From Chitinispirillales bacterium (GTDB taxonomy: Bacteria; Fibrobacterota; Chitinivibrionia; Chitinivibrionales; Chitinivibrionaceae), in assembly GCA_031254455.1 (NCBI GenBank), contig JAIRUI010000109.1, forward strand, positions 1 through 36,951: a stretch of 36,951 bases of DNA, given 5' to 3'. A program made the translations under genes and the position numbers. Positions 7,888 to 16,499 of this stretch are shown here, piece after piece; within the stretch, counting starts at the first letter, position 1; the number at the start of each line of letters is the position of its first letter. Under the pieces are notes generated by a model. It made no database searches, was not told the DNA's origin, and saw nothing but the letters and a program-made list of their open reading frames with translations.

Positions 7888-9018
7888 GTGGACGAAAAAA
7901 ATAATGACGTAAAACGAAAATATTCCAGAACGCTCGAAGCCGAGAAAAGTGCATTCTTAAGATTTTTTAATAGAACGGTCAGAAAAATAATTGTCTTAAA
8001 TCAAGAAAACGTTAATAATATGCCTCACGGAAGAATGATAGTTTGCTGCACGCATAGAAGCCATCTTGATTATATAATACTCGGATTAAAAATTCCGGAA
8101 TTCGGCGCGGATCAAATTCGTTTTGCGGCAGGCGACAATCTTACAAGAATACCGATGCTTGGAAAACTTTTTCGTTCGGTAGGCGCATTTTCCGTTTATA
8201 GAGGAAGATCGTCACAGAAAAGCTATATTACACGCCTTGCCGATCAAATAAAATTAATGGTCGCAAGCGGAGATTCGGTTATCGTTTTTCCGGAAGGCGG
8301 AAGGAGTTACAGCGGACGTATGCTTGACATCAAATCCGGAATTTTAGCCGCAGGAGTTTTGGCGCAAAAAGATGATGCGAAAAAATCCGTTTATTATCTC
8401 CCGCTTGCAATAAATTACACAAAAATACCGGATTTAAGAGCTTTTAGTTTACTTTTGACAGGGAGAAATCTGCGCGATAACAAAAAAAATGCATTTCTTA
8501 AATTTTCAGGAACGTTTATATATTATTTCGCAGACGTTTGGGTGTTTTTAACTTCGTGGATTTTTAATATTCGCACCGATGTAGTTTTAAACGTAGGAAA
8601 ACCGACCGCATTGTCTGAAATCACCGACGTAGAAAACAAATTCAGCGCCGCCGCAAGATCGCCGATAGTAGCGAATCGTGATTCCATAAACGAATGTTCT
8701 CAATGGGTTGGAAAGCAGCTTAATCGATTGTTTCCTATTCTTCCTATAAATGCAATCGCATACTTACTTGATAATTTCGGAGTTGGCGGATGCAACGAAA
8801 AAAATCTTGAGAAAATTATAAAAGATTTAAAAGATTTGGGGCTTTATGTTAATCTGCTTGAAGCGGATTCAGCCAAAAATATTATTAAAGACGGAATAAA
8901 GGCGCTTAAAGAAAACGGGGTTATACGCAAATATTTTCGTATTTCGATTAAAAGAAAAAAACGTTTGAAGTATTTTGCGGATTTCATAAATTCATATTTC
9001 AACGAAAACGGAGAATAG
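7888..9018 (+). CDS. PlsB-like glycerol-3-phosphate acyltransferase domain protein
   Basis: A 376-residue protein of the glycerolipid acyltransferase superfamily. Block I is THRSHLDY (catalytic H-x4-D), the middle block is GAFSVYRG, and block III is FPEGGRSYSGR. The H-R-S-H-x-D-Y, A-A-G-x-N/D and EGGRS-x-(S/T)GR pattern is closer to PlsB/GPAT than to PlsC. The protein is much shorter than the ~800-residue E. coli PlsB and has only the catalytic part plus a basic helical tail. It probably acylates glycerol-3-phosphate or a related lipid precursor at the inner membrane. The start is GTG 7888 with an A/G-rich SD (CAGGGGAA). The stop is one base before the next ATG, so it leads the operon that includes the cyclase and dnaG. 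Substrate (G3P, lyso-PA or another acceptor) is unproven. Confidence 0.8.
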   Translation: MDEKNNDVKRKYSRTLEAEKSAFLRFFNRTVRKIIVLNQENVNNMPHGRMIVCCTHRSHLDYIILGLKIPEFGADQIRFAAGDNLTRIPMLGKLFRSVGAFSVYRGRSSQKSYITRLADQIKLMVASGDSVIVFPEGGRSYSGRMLDIKSGILAAGVLAQKDDAKKSVYYLPLAINYTKIPDLRAFSLLLTGRNLRDNKKNAFLKFSGTFIYYFADVWVFLTSWIFNIRTDVVLNVGKPTALSEITDVENKFSAAARSPIVANRDSINECSQWVGKQLNRLFPILPINAIAYLLDNFGVGGCNEKNLEKIIKDLKDLGLYVNLLEADSAKNIIKDGIKALKENGVIRKYFRISIKRKKRLKYFADFINSYFNENGE

Positions 9019-9019
9019 C

Positions 9020-10366
9020 ATGTCGTTTCGCGAATATCTTATCAGCGACGTCATTCTTGATATCGAAGACGAATTAAAAGAAGACGCTCTTTACACGGTT
9101 GCAAAAAGAATGTGTAAAAAAGCTAAAATAGTAAAATATAAATCGGTCGTTGAAGATATTTTACGCCGAGAAGAAACGGTTTCGTCGTTTGTCGGACAAG
9201 GAGTCGCAATTCCGAGAGTATGTGCGCAGATTGAAACCGATTTTGCAATAATTGTAGCAAGAAATACCGAAGGAATAAATTATGACGCGGCGAGAAACGC
9301 AAAAGCGAACATTCTGGTAATGGTGTTTGTAAATAAAAATGTTGATGAAAATAAGGTTATTGAGCTGACTGCGGACATTGCGACTTTTTTCAAAGACCCT
9401 ATAATAAATAACATACTCAAAAACGAAGAAGCGGACACAATATCGGAGTTATTTCCATCATCGCCGGAATACGAATCTTCAGAAAACAAAGTCCGAAAAG
9501 AACCGATATTATCTTCGGCTTCCGCCCTTGCACGTGAAATTAACGCAAAGGCTATTTTGATTTTCGCCGATGTAAAACAAGACATGGAATTTCTAAAAAA
9601 TATACGTACCAGAAAACAAATTATCATAGTAACGGGGAATAAAAGCAGATTTGCCGATAAAATAACCGATTACGATTTGGTTCAAGCCCCTGTATCTAAA
9701 GTGGGAGGAATCGGACAAGTTAAAATCGGCATTCTTTTGGCGTTATCACGAAATCTCATTTCTCGTGAGGACGTCGTCGTCTGCGTAGCCGGCACGTTCG
9801 GCAAAGATGTGTTTAATTTGATTTCCGTCGTGGATATAGATAAAGAGTTTGATTTCTTTTTCACGCACACGCGCTCGTTAACGCCGCCGGACGTTAAACC
9901 CGAAGTTCTCGAAAGAGTTCTCGGTATCGCCACCGAAATAGGTGTTGACGGAAGAGAAGGAAAATCCGTAGGAACAATATTTGTTTTAGGGGATACGGAA
10001 AATGTAAATTCTTACATAAAACAGTTGATAATAAACCCGTTTAAAGGTTACAAAAAATCAGAAAGAAACGTACTTGACCCTGCAATAGAAGAAACGATAA
10101 AGGAGTTTTCCGCTATAGACGGCGCATTTATAATAAGCGGAGACGGAATTGTCGTTTCCGCCGGAAGTTATTTGAATCCGTCGTTTCCTAATATCGGAAT
10201 GATACCGGAGCTTTTAAGCGGTCTGGGAACCCGTCACGCCGCGGGTGCAGGAATAACTGTCTGCACTAACGCAATAGCGATAGTAATTTCGGAATCTAAC
10301 GGTCAGGTGACCGTTTTCAAAAACGGTTCGGTAGTCCTCACTCTTTCAAAACAGAACGGACTCTAA
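9020..10366 (+). CDS. EIIA-like / PK-C-like / DisA_N-type diadenylate cyclase fusion (putative c-di-AMP synthase)
   Basis: A 448-residue protein with three parts. Residues 1-145 look like a PTS EIIA type-2 domain; the phosphorylated His of the usual AIPH motif is Arg66 (GVAIPRVCA). Residues ~165-345 look like the pyruvate-kinase C-terminal-like fold (AREINAKAILIFA), also found in front of archaeal CdaZ/DacZ cyclases. Residues ~355-448 are a DAC domain with DGA at 367-369 and GLGTRHAAGAGIT at 401-413, ending in ISESNGQVTVF. The usual RHR motif reads R405-H406-A407. DAC domains condense two ATP into cyclic di-AMP, which governs osmotic and cell-wall balance and DNA-damage checks. No membrane segment is seen, so it is predicted cytoplasmic. 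It has a good SD (CGGAG) and sits 1 base after the acyltransferase and 1 base before the next gene. Lack of the EIIA histidine argues for a sensory or structural role of that domain. Activity is inferred. Confidence 0.82.
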   Translation: MSFREYLISDVILDIEDELKEDALYTVAKRMCKKAKIVKYKSVVEDILRREETVSSFVGQGVAIPRVCAQIETDFAIIVARNTEGINYDAARNAKANILVMVFVNKNVDENKVIELTADIATFFKDPIINNILKNEEADTISELFPSSPEYESSENKVRKEPILSSASALAREINAKAILIFADVKQDMEFLKNIRTRKQIIIVTGNKSRFADKITDYDLVQAPVSKVGGIGQVKIGILLALSRNLISREDVVVCVAGTFGKDVFNLISVVDIDKEFDFFFTHTRSLTPPDVKPEVLERVLGIATEIGVDGREGKSVGTIFVLGDTENVNSYIKQLIINPFKGYKKSERNVLDPAIEETIKEFSAIDGAFIISGDGIVVSAGSYLNPSFPNIGMIPELLSGLGTRHAAGAGITVCTNAIAIVISESNGQVTVFKNGSVVLTLSKQNGL

Positions 10367-10367
10367 A

Positions 10368-10754
10368 ATGAAAAATCCGATATTCAAAATACTTGTCGCC
10401 GGCGTTATAATAGTGGTAGCCTTTGCATGGAGACAGCCGATTATTTATTTTATAGATAAAACAAAAATACAAAAAGAGTTGAAAGAAAAAACCGCCGAAG
10501 AAGATTCGCTTAGACAAATTGTTCAAACGATAAAAGACAACGCAGAGGAAAAACGAAAAACAGCCCGTAAATTAGGCTATTCAAAAAACGATGAAATAAT
10601 GATTAAAATCGTAACTCCTGACGATGAAAAAGAAAGTAAAAAAGTCAAAACGAACGCATTCCTTTCAATTTCCGCTGTTTTGGTGTTTTTTCTTATTATA
10701 ACATTTGCCGTTTCATCCAGGAATAATGATAAAACCAAATTAAAATCCGAATAA
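10368..10754 (+). CDS. Small two-TM membrane protein of unknown function
   Basis: A 128-residue protein with a hydrophobic segment near the N-terminus (about 5-27, with AFAWRQPIIYFI) and a second near 100-120 (AVLVFFLIITFAVSS). A charged, coiled-coil-prone stretch of Lys/Glu lies between them (roughly 30-90). The predicted topology is a hairpin with the charged loop on one side of the inner membrane. It is sandwiched, one base after the cyclase and 15 bases before dnaG, and is surely co-transcribed. I do not recognise the family. Context would allow a membrane partner for the soluble cyclase, but this is only proximity. Confidence 0.7.
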   Translation: MKNPIFKILVAGVIIVVAFAWRQPIIYFIDKTKIQKELKEKTAEEDSLRQIVQTIKDNAEEKRKTARKLGYSKNDEIMIKIVTPDDEKESKKVKTNAFLSISAVLVFFLIITFAVSSRNNDKTKLKSE

Positions 10755-10769
10755 TATTTTGGAGCTTTT

Positions 10770-12614
10770 ATGGCTGAAATTAACAATAAATATGCAAGAA
10801 TTAAAGACGAAATTAGAAAAAAAATCGATATCGTATCGCTGATTGAACATTACGTCCCGCTAAAACAAACCGGAAACGGGTATATAGGACTTTGTCCGTT
10901 TCATAATGAGAAAACGCCGTCATTTTCAGTTCAACCCAATGCAGACAACGGAGGTTTTTACCATTGTTTCGGCTGTCAAAAAAGCGGCGATGCGTTTACA
11001 TTTTTAATGGAAAAAGAAGGACTTTCGTTTATAGACGCGATGAAATCATTAGCCAGAGAATATGGTATTCTATGGGATATTGAAGAAGATAAAGAGAACT
11101 GCGATTATAATACATCTACGCGAGCGAATTTACTTAAAGCGACAGAATTTGCAACAAATTTTTTCTATAACGAAATGACCAAAAGCGCTGAAGCGAAAAA
11201 TTATCTCAAAGAACGCGGTATTCTCGGCGAAACGGCAAAAGAATTCCGCTTGGGTTTTGCGCCAAACTATTCCAATAAACTCTTGAAAGCAGCCCAAACA
11301 AACGGGATTGCGGAAAATATTTTAATTCAGGCGGCGCTGGTTAAAAGAAATGAAATCGGTATTTTTGATTTTTTCCGCAATCGCATAATATTCCCGATTT
11401 TTGATTCCGCCGGACACCCTGTCGCTTTCGGAGGACGAGCGTTTGGCGACGAAAAACCCAAATATATAAATTCGACTAATACGTCGCTTTACGATAAAAG
11501 CAGAATTTTTTACGGCTATTTTCAATCTCAAAAAGAAATTAAAACACAAAAAACCGTTATAATAGTCGAGGGATATATGGACATGCTCGCGCTTTATCAA
11601 AACGGCATAAAAAACGCAGTCGCTCCTTGCGGAACAAGTTTTTCGGAAGAACATGCAAAATTTTTAAGCAGAATCGCTCAAAAAGCGGTAATTGTTCTTG
11701 ACGGGGACGAAGCCGGAATAAACGGCGCAAAAAAAATCGTTGAAAAATTACTACCGTTTGAAATTGACATACGTTACGTTTTAATACCGGAAAATCAAGA
11801 TCCGGATGAATTTATTAAAAGTGAAAACGGAAAAGAAAATTTTTTACGGTTAATAAAAAACGCACAAGACGGATTTAGTTTTTTAATCAATTGGATAGAA
11901 AGGCAGTATAACGTTTTTGAGCCTTCGGGGAAAAGTAAGGCTATTAGAGAAATTTGTAAAATACTTTCAACCGTAAAAAGTGAAATCATGCTTTCGGATT
12001 TCATTACGATTCTATCTATCCGTTACAAAATTTCTATGAAAGAAATCCGAAAAAGTATCAAGAATTATAATGAGAAACAAAATTATGATGCGACTCCCCC
12101 ATCTCTCTTAAAAGATAAAATAGAAAATGAGAATTATCAGATATTTCATACAGAACAAGGGAAAGCAATACACATATTTTTTTGTTTTCCTCAAATCTTA
12201 CAGGAGTATATGTACGAAATTTCACATGATTTTTTTACAGACCCTATTATAAATAAACTATATTATTTTATGAGAGAAGAAAAATTTGACCGTAAAAATT
12301 TTCTTGAAAACAAAGAATTAAGCGAACGGGAAAAGGCGTTCTTAATAATTTTGGCAAGTGAAAAATTGACCGAGCTTGATAAAGAGAGCAACAAACAAGT
12401 TTTTATGAGTGAAAAAGAAGCGAAAAAACAAATTGCCGCAAAGATTAATAAATTTAAGATAATAGAAATACAAAAAGAAAACGAATTTTTAAAAAATAAA
12501 ATTCGAGAAGAAAGCAATGAAGAGAAAAAAAAGATTTTTATAGATAAAATTACTGAAAATCTTAAAGAAATTACGGTTATAAAAAATAAAAAACGGAGCG
12601 ATCGAAATGAGTGA
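10770..12614 (+). CDS. dnaG: DNA primase DnaG
   Basis: A 614-residue bacterial primase that lays RNA primers at the replication fork with DnaB. The N-terminal CHC2 zinc motif has Cys42, His45, Cys66 and Cys69 in CPFH and CFGC. The RNA polymerase core follows (FPIFDSAGHPVAFGGR). The TOPRIM metal site has Glu267 in VEGYMD with Asp271, Asp311/Asp313 in VLDGDEAG, and DPDEF. The C-terminal helicase-interaction part (after ~430) is Lys/Glu-rich and poorly conserved, as is common. The start ATG has a GGAG SD 7 bases upstream. Its last 8 bases overlap the following sigma-factor gene. This dnaG-sigma pair matches the macromolecular-synthesis operon of many bacteria; the acyltransferase and cyclase upstream are unusual partners. 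Confidence 0.96.
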   Translation: MAEINNKYARIKDEIRKKIDIVSLIEHYVPLKQTGNGYIGLCPFHNEKTPSFSVQPNADNGGFYHCFGCQKSGDAFTFLMEKEGLSFIDAMKSLAREYGILWDIEEDKENCDYNTSTRANLLKATEFATNFFYNEMTKSAEAKNYLKERGILGETAKEFRLGFAPNYSNKLLKAAQTNGIAENILIQAALVKRNEIGIFDFFRNRIIFPIFDSAGHPVAFGGRAFGDEKPKYINSTNTSLYDKSRIFYGYFQSQKEIKTQKTVIIVEGYMDMLALYQNGIKNAVAPCGTSFSEEHAKFLSRIAQKAVIVLDGDEAGINGAKKIVEKLLPFEIDIRYVLIPENQDPDEFIKSENGKENFLRLIKNAQDGFSFLINWIERQYNVFEPSGKSKAIREICKILSTVKSEIMLSDFITILSIRYKISMKEIRKSIKNYNEKQNYDATPPSLLKDKIENENYQIFHTEQGKAIHIFFCFPQILQEYMYEISHDFFTDPIINKLYYFMREEKFDRKNFLENKELSEREKAFLIILASEKLTELDKESNKQVFMSEKEAKKQIAAKINKFKIIEIQKENEFLKNKIREESNEEKKKIFIDKITENLKEITVIKNKKRSDRNE

Positions 12615-14013
12615 AATTTCAGTAGAAGAAAAACTTAAATTTCTTTTGAAACTAGCAAAACTTCAAGGTTTCGTCGGAATATTGCAGATAAAAGATATTT
12701 CCAATGATCTTAGCGAAGAAAAAAATCTTACACAAAAACTTGAAGAAAATTCGGTGGAAATAAACCATTTTTTAAAAACAGTCCATAATTATAAAACGGC
12801 GTCTTATCAAACAAAAAAAGAAAATAAATTTATGCTTACAACACGAACCGACGAAAACGGAGAATCGTTTCTTTTAGGTACGAAATATGAAAAAGAATTA
12901 TTTGAAAAATTGTCTTCCGCTCGAAATAATATGTTAGAATTTGCATTCAAGAACGGTGAAATTCGTGAATTTATGTACGAAATGTCAGAAAAAATAGTCG
13001 ATGGAACGATAAAAATTTCGTCTATAGTAAATTGCGAAAAAGAAAATGAATCTGTCGAGAATTGTAAGGGGAAATTTATAGAAACAGTACAAAAAATAAA
13101 GAAAAATTTAGAAAAAAATAAAGAAATAGAGCAAAAAACCGTTAACTTGTTTTTTGCTCTCAACCTTAACGAAAAAACAAAAGGCGTAATTTACAATAAA
13201 TACAAGTTGACGAAGAATTATAAAAACGAAGTCACGTATGAACTTTATAAATGGGAGCAAATTTATTCCAATTCCAAAAGAGAAATTATTGAAGCGAATA
13301 TTCGTCTGGTTTTCAGCATCGCAAAAGAATACTGTACGATTCATAAGGGAATTTTAGACATAAGCGATATAATTCAGGAAGGTAATATCGGTCTAATCAA
13401 TGCAGTGGAAAGTTTTGACATCGGCAAAGGAAACAAATTTTCATCATGGGCGGTTTGGTATATAAGGCGACAAATTTGGTATGCGGTAAATTCATATAAA
13501 AATATGGTTTATATCCCGTCAAAAGCATCGACTAATATTTATAAAATGTTGGCTTTTGAGGAAAAATATAAAGTGCAAAACGGGAAAAGTCCGACAATTG
13601 CAGAAATTGCTAAAGAATTTAACCTGAAAGAAAAGCAAATAATTTCACTTAAATCTTCTGACTTTTACAGCGCCGTTCCTAATTACGAAGCAACGCTAAG
13701 CGATGACGATTCCGATGAGAAAATTGACGGATTATCCACTTTCCAACGCAACCCGTTTGATATTTTAGCCGCTTCTATACTAAAAAAAGACATATGCTCA
13801 ATACTTGACAAAATGGGTGAAAGAGAACGGAGAATGATAGAATTATATTTCGGATTGCTTAACGACGAAGAACCGATGGGTTTATCGCAAATAGGAGAAT
13901 TATATGGGCTGTCCAGTGAAAGAGTGCGCCAAATTATAGAAAAAAATATAACAAATATCCGAAATTCAAAAGACGGTAAAACGTTACTTGAAGATTATAA
14001 AATTTTGGAATAA
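12607..14013 (+). CDS. Divergent sigma-70 family RNA polymerase sigma factor (rpoD-position)
   Basis: A 468-residue sigma factor directly after dnaG, where rpoD is commonly found. Region 2 spans about 228-300 (ANIRLVFSIAKEY, DIIQEGNIGLINAVESFD, KFSSWAVWYIRRQIWYAV). Region 3 is near 310-350 and region 4 is 395-455 (ERERRMIELYFGL, LSSERVRQIIEKN). The first ~180 residues are Lys/Glu-rich and have no clear region 1.2 motif. Against E. coli RpoD the WWIRQAITR stretch becomes WYIRRQIWY. The positions of Gln437 and Thr440, which contact the -12 base, are thus Arg288 and Trp291. In the -35 helix Arg584 becomes Ser437, while Glu585, Arg588 and Gln589 are kept. Position argues for a primary sigma factor. 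The substitutions argue for altered promoter reading or an alternative sigma. It ends one base before a convergent gene. Confidence 0.88.
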   Translation: MSEISVEEKLKFLLKLAKLQGFVGILQIKDISNDLSEEKNLTQKLEENSVEINHFLKTVHNYKTASYQTKKENKFMLTTRTDENGESFLLGTKYEKELFEKLSSARNNMLEFAFKNGEIREFMYEMSEKIVDGTIKISSIVNCEKENESVENCKGKFIETVQKIKKNLEKNKEIEQKTVNLFFALNLNEKTKGVIYNKYKLTKNYKNEVTYELYKWEQIYSNSKREIIEANIRLVFSIAKEYCTIHKGILDISDIIQEGNIGLINAVESFDIGKGNKFSSWAVWYIRRQIWYAVNSYKNMVYIPSKASTNIYKMLAFEEKYKVQNGKSPTIAEIAKEFNLKEKQIISLKSSDFYSAVPNYEATLSDDDSDEKIDGLSTFQRNPFDILAASILKKDICSILDKMGERERRMIELYFGLLNDEEPMGLSQIGELYGLSSERVRQIIEKNITNIRNSKDGKTLLEDYKILE

Positions 14014-14014
14014 T

Positions 14015-14674
14015 TTAAGGTAAAAGCCGTCTAAATCCCACAAAATTATCTTTCCAATAATTATCTGAAATATGGCTGTATGCAACTCCTCTTGTGGAAC
14101 TTGAATGAATAAATTTCCCATTTCCTATATAAATACCCGTATGATCTATTTTCTTTCGATTTTTAGGAGAATGAAAAAAACACAAATCTCCTTCTTTTAA
14201 CGAACTCATGGCGACCGGTACGCCTTTATTAAACATTTCTTCTGCACTTTCACGCTTAAACGTATTATATCCGGCGTCTTGAAAAACTCGCCAGACAAAC
14301 CCGGAACAATCAAAACCACGCTTAGTCGTTCCGCCGTAATAGTAAGGCGAACCGATATATTTTTCGGCGGCTTGTTTTATGCTTTGCAGCGAATGTAAAG
14401 TAAAAGTCGCGTCAGGAATTTCCTCATACTTCTTACGTTGAACGTCAAAATCATCGTCAACAAAATCATCGTTTAATGTTTCTTCTTCTTTGACAACCGC
14501 CCTGTCTTGATATGAGGGACGAACAGATGAAGCGTTTCTTTGCCAATTGTTTTTGTAATTTTCATCAAAAGACGGGCGTATCGAAATATTCAAAGTTGTA
14601 CATCCGATAATAAAAAATACCGAGAAACAAAGAAAAATTTTAATTAAATTTTTCCAATTCTTTGGCGATAGCAT
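14015..14674 (-). CDS. NlpC/P60 family lipoprotein (putative cell-wall endopeptidase)
   Basis: A 219-residue lipoprotein. A short basic start and hydrophobic stretch end in the lipobox FIIGC (Cys25), so it should be lipid-anchored, probably at the outer membrane. A low-complexity linker (about 35-95, acidic DDDFD) leads to an NlpC/P60 domain. Cys123 is in FDCSGFVWRVF, His178 in IDHTGIYIGNG and the third catalytic residue is His190 in FIHSSS. Such enzymes cut stem peptides of peptidoglycan, typically at D-Glu-(meso-DAP) bonds. The length fits the Spr/MepS type plus linker. Its ATG lies 35 bases inside gatA, so the two are coupled. It could also be an amidase acting on another cell-wall peptide. 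Confidence 0.88.
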   Translation of the reverse strand: MLSPKNWKNLIKIFLCFSVFFIIGCTTLNISIRPSFDENYKNNWQRNASSVRPSYQDRAVVKEEETLNDDFVDDDFDVQRKKYEEIPDATFTLHSLQSIKQAAEKYIGSPYYYGGTTKRGFDCSGFVWRVFQDAGYNTFKRESAEEMFNKGVPVAMSSLKEGDLCFFHSPKNRKKIDHTGIYIGNGKFIHSSSTRGVAYSHISDNYWKDNFVGFRRLLP

Positions 14675-16058
14675 AAGAAAATTCCATTTTGAAATTCGGA
14701 GCCATAAGTTGTATGCCGATAGGCAAGCCGTTTATTTTACCCATTGGAAGAGCGAGTCCGGAGCATCCCGCCAAATTTGCGGAAACGGTATAAATATCGT
14801 TCAGATACATTTGAAGCGGGTCGCCTATTTCGCCTATTTTAAACGCCGACGACGGCGTTACAGGCGACAAAATTACATTACATTTCACAAACGCATTTTT
14901 GAAATCTTGCGCAATTAACGAACGTACCTGCGCCGCTTTAATATAATATGCATCATAATATCCTGAGCTCAAAACATACGTACCAAGCATTATTCTGCGT
15001 TTAACTTCTTCCCCAAACCCCTCTTCACGAGTAAATTTAAACATATCGTCAATCGTTTTGGAATTTGAACTTCTATAACCAAATCGAACTCCGTCGAAAC
15101 GCGATAAATTGGAAGACGCTTCCGCAGTAGCGATAATATAATACACGGCAATGGCATACTTCATATTTTCAAGAGAAATATCGACAAACTTAATTCCCGC
15201 ATCTTTAAGAAATTTAACCTTTTCTTCAAACAAGGTTCGAACATCTTTAGGTAAATCGTCGCTCAAATATTCTTTAGGAATTCCTACAATCGCATCTTTT
15301 ATATTTTTTGTTTCAACCCCTGTATAACTTTTTTGGCAATTTGTCGAATCACGCTTATCTGCAGAGGCGATAACGCGTAATAAATATTCTGCGTCTTCTA
15401 TCGAATTCGCCATAGGACCTATTTGGTCAAGTGAAGAAGCAAAAGCGATCAGTCCGTATCTGCTTACCATGCCATAAGCCGGTTTCAAGCCGACAATTCC
15501 GCAGTATGACGCCGGCTGACGAATAGAGCCGCCGGTGTCGCTCCCAAGTGCGAGCGGAACCATATCCGCAGCGACCGCCGCGGCGCTTCCACCGGAACTT
15601 CCGCCGGGCACCCTTTGTAAATCATGTGGATTTTTGACCGTTCCAAAATACGATGTCTCATTACTGGATCCCATTGCAAATTCGTCCATATTCGCCTTGC
15701 CTACGATAATCGCACCGGCTTTTTTCAGTTCCTCGACAACATGCGCGTCGTATGGCGGAATGTAGTTTTCAAGCATTTTTGAACCGCAAGTCGTACGGAT
15801 TCCTTTTGTAGAAATATTATCTTTCACGGCGATAGGAATACCGCAAAGCGGAAGTTTTCTTTTCTCTTCTAAACTCAAATCATCAATGTTTTTTGCGGTT
15901 TGACGGGCATAATCATCACAAACGGTTATGAACGCGTTTATATATTTATTTTTTTCGGCAATTACGGTCAGCGATTTTTCTATTATTGATTTTGCGGAAA
16001 TTTCACCTGTCTGGACTTTCTTTGAAACATTTTCGACGGACACATCAAAAAAACCCAT
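14640..16058 (-). CDS. gatA: Glutamyl-tRNA(Gln)/aspartyl-tRNA(Asn) amidotransferase subunit A
   Basis: A 472-residue amidase-signature enzyme that releases ammonia from glutamine for the GatCAB complex, which converts misacylated Glu-tRNA(Gln) or Asp-tRNA(Asn). The catalytic triad falls at the canonical positions: Lys79 (GIPIAVKDN), cis-Ser154 (PGGSSGGSAAA) and nucleophile Ser178 (GSDTGGSIRQPA). GatB and GatC are not in this window, so the subunit genes are scattered. A close relative with a different amide substrate cannot be fully excluded, but length and residue numbering fit GatA well. It follows the small membrane protein by 14 bases and overlaps the NlpC/P60 start, forming a minus-strand operon. 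Confidence 0.94.
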   Translation of the reverse strand: MGFFDVSVENVSKKVQTGEISAKSIIEKSLTVIAEKNKYINAFITVCDDYARQTAKNIDDLSLEEKRKLPLCGIPIAVKDNISTKGIRTTCGSKMLENYIPPYDAHVVEELKKAGAIIVGKANMDEFAMGSSNETSYFGTVKNPHDLQRVPGGSSGGSAAAVAADMVPLALGSDTGGSIRQPASYCGIVGLKPAYGMVSRYGLIAFASSLDQIGPMANSIEDAEYLLRVIASADKRDSTNCQKSYTGVETKNIKDAIVGIPKEYLSDDLPKDVRTLFEEKVKFLKDAGIKFVDISLENMKYAIAVYYIIATAEASSNLSRFDGVRFGYRSSNSKTIDDMFKFTREEGFGEEVKRRIMLGTYVLSSGYYDAYYIKAAQVRSLIAQDFKNAFVKCNVILSPVTPSSAFKIGEIGDPLQMYLNDIYTVSANLAGCSGLALPMGKINGLPIGIQLMAPNFKMEFSYAIAKELEKFN

Positions 16059-16072
16059 TTTGTTCCTTGTTC

Positions 16073-16363
16073 CTATCTGTAACGACGATAAACATAAAGC
16101 GCTACAACAATTCCGACAAATGACAAAAGATTAAACTGCGTTTGCAGTCCGAATTGAAATTTTATTGCACCTATATCGACTGAAATCGGATTAGGATATC
16201 CTACAGAAATCGGAAGGAAACTAAATGTGAAAATCTCTTTAACGACAACATAGTCGCCCGGGATAAATCCGATAAGCAAACTTAAATAACTTCCTATTAT
16301 AATTCCGATAACCGTTACAAGAACAAGCATTGAAACGCTTAATTTCTCAGCCCTTTTAGCCAT
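16073..16363 (-). CDS. Small membrane protein, DUF4321-like
   Basis: A 96-residue protein with an N-terminal hydrophobic helix (about 9-33; VTVIGIIIGSYLSLLIGFIPG) and a C-terminal one (about 74-92; LLSFVGIVVALYVY). The G-x-x-x-G-S-x-x-x-x-x-x-G-x-x-P pattern in the first helix and the total size resemble the DUF4321 family of small membrane proteins, whose function is unknown. A strong SD (GGGGGTGAT on the minus strand) precedes the ATG. It is first in the operon with gatA and the NlpC lipoprotein; its promoter should lie in 16364-16499. Confidence 0.65.
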   Translation of the reverse strand: MAKRAEKLSVSMLVLVTVIGIIIGSYLSLLIGFIPGDYVVVKEIFTFSFLPISVGYPNPISVDIGAIKFQFGLQTQFNLLSFVGIVVALYVYRRYR

Positions 16364-16499
16364 GAATCACCCCCAAATATCATATAGATATATTTATAAT
16401 TTGTAAAGAAAATAATATCTGCCGAATAAAATGAAGAACATATTTTTGCATTTAAGCAATATTTTTTGTTTTTATCCAACGCGGAAAAAAACTATAAAC

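Noticed and set aside
7506..7904. 132-codon plus-strand frame
   Set aside because: Basic, low-information product; another frame in the same DNA carries a clear LRR_5 unit, so this is a shadow of decayed sequence. It also overlaps the GTG start of the acyltransferase gene.
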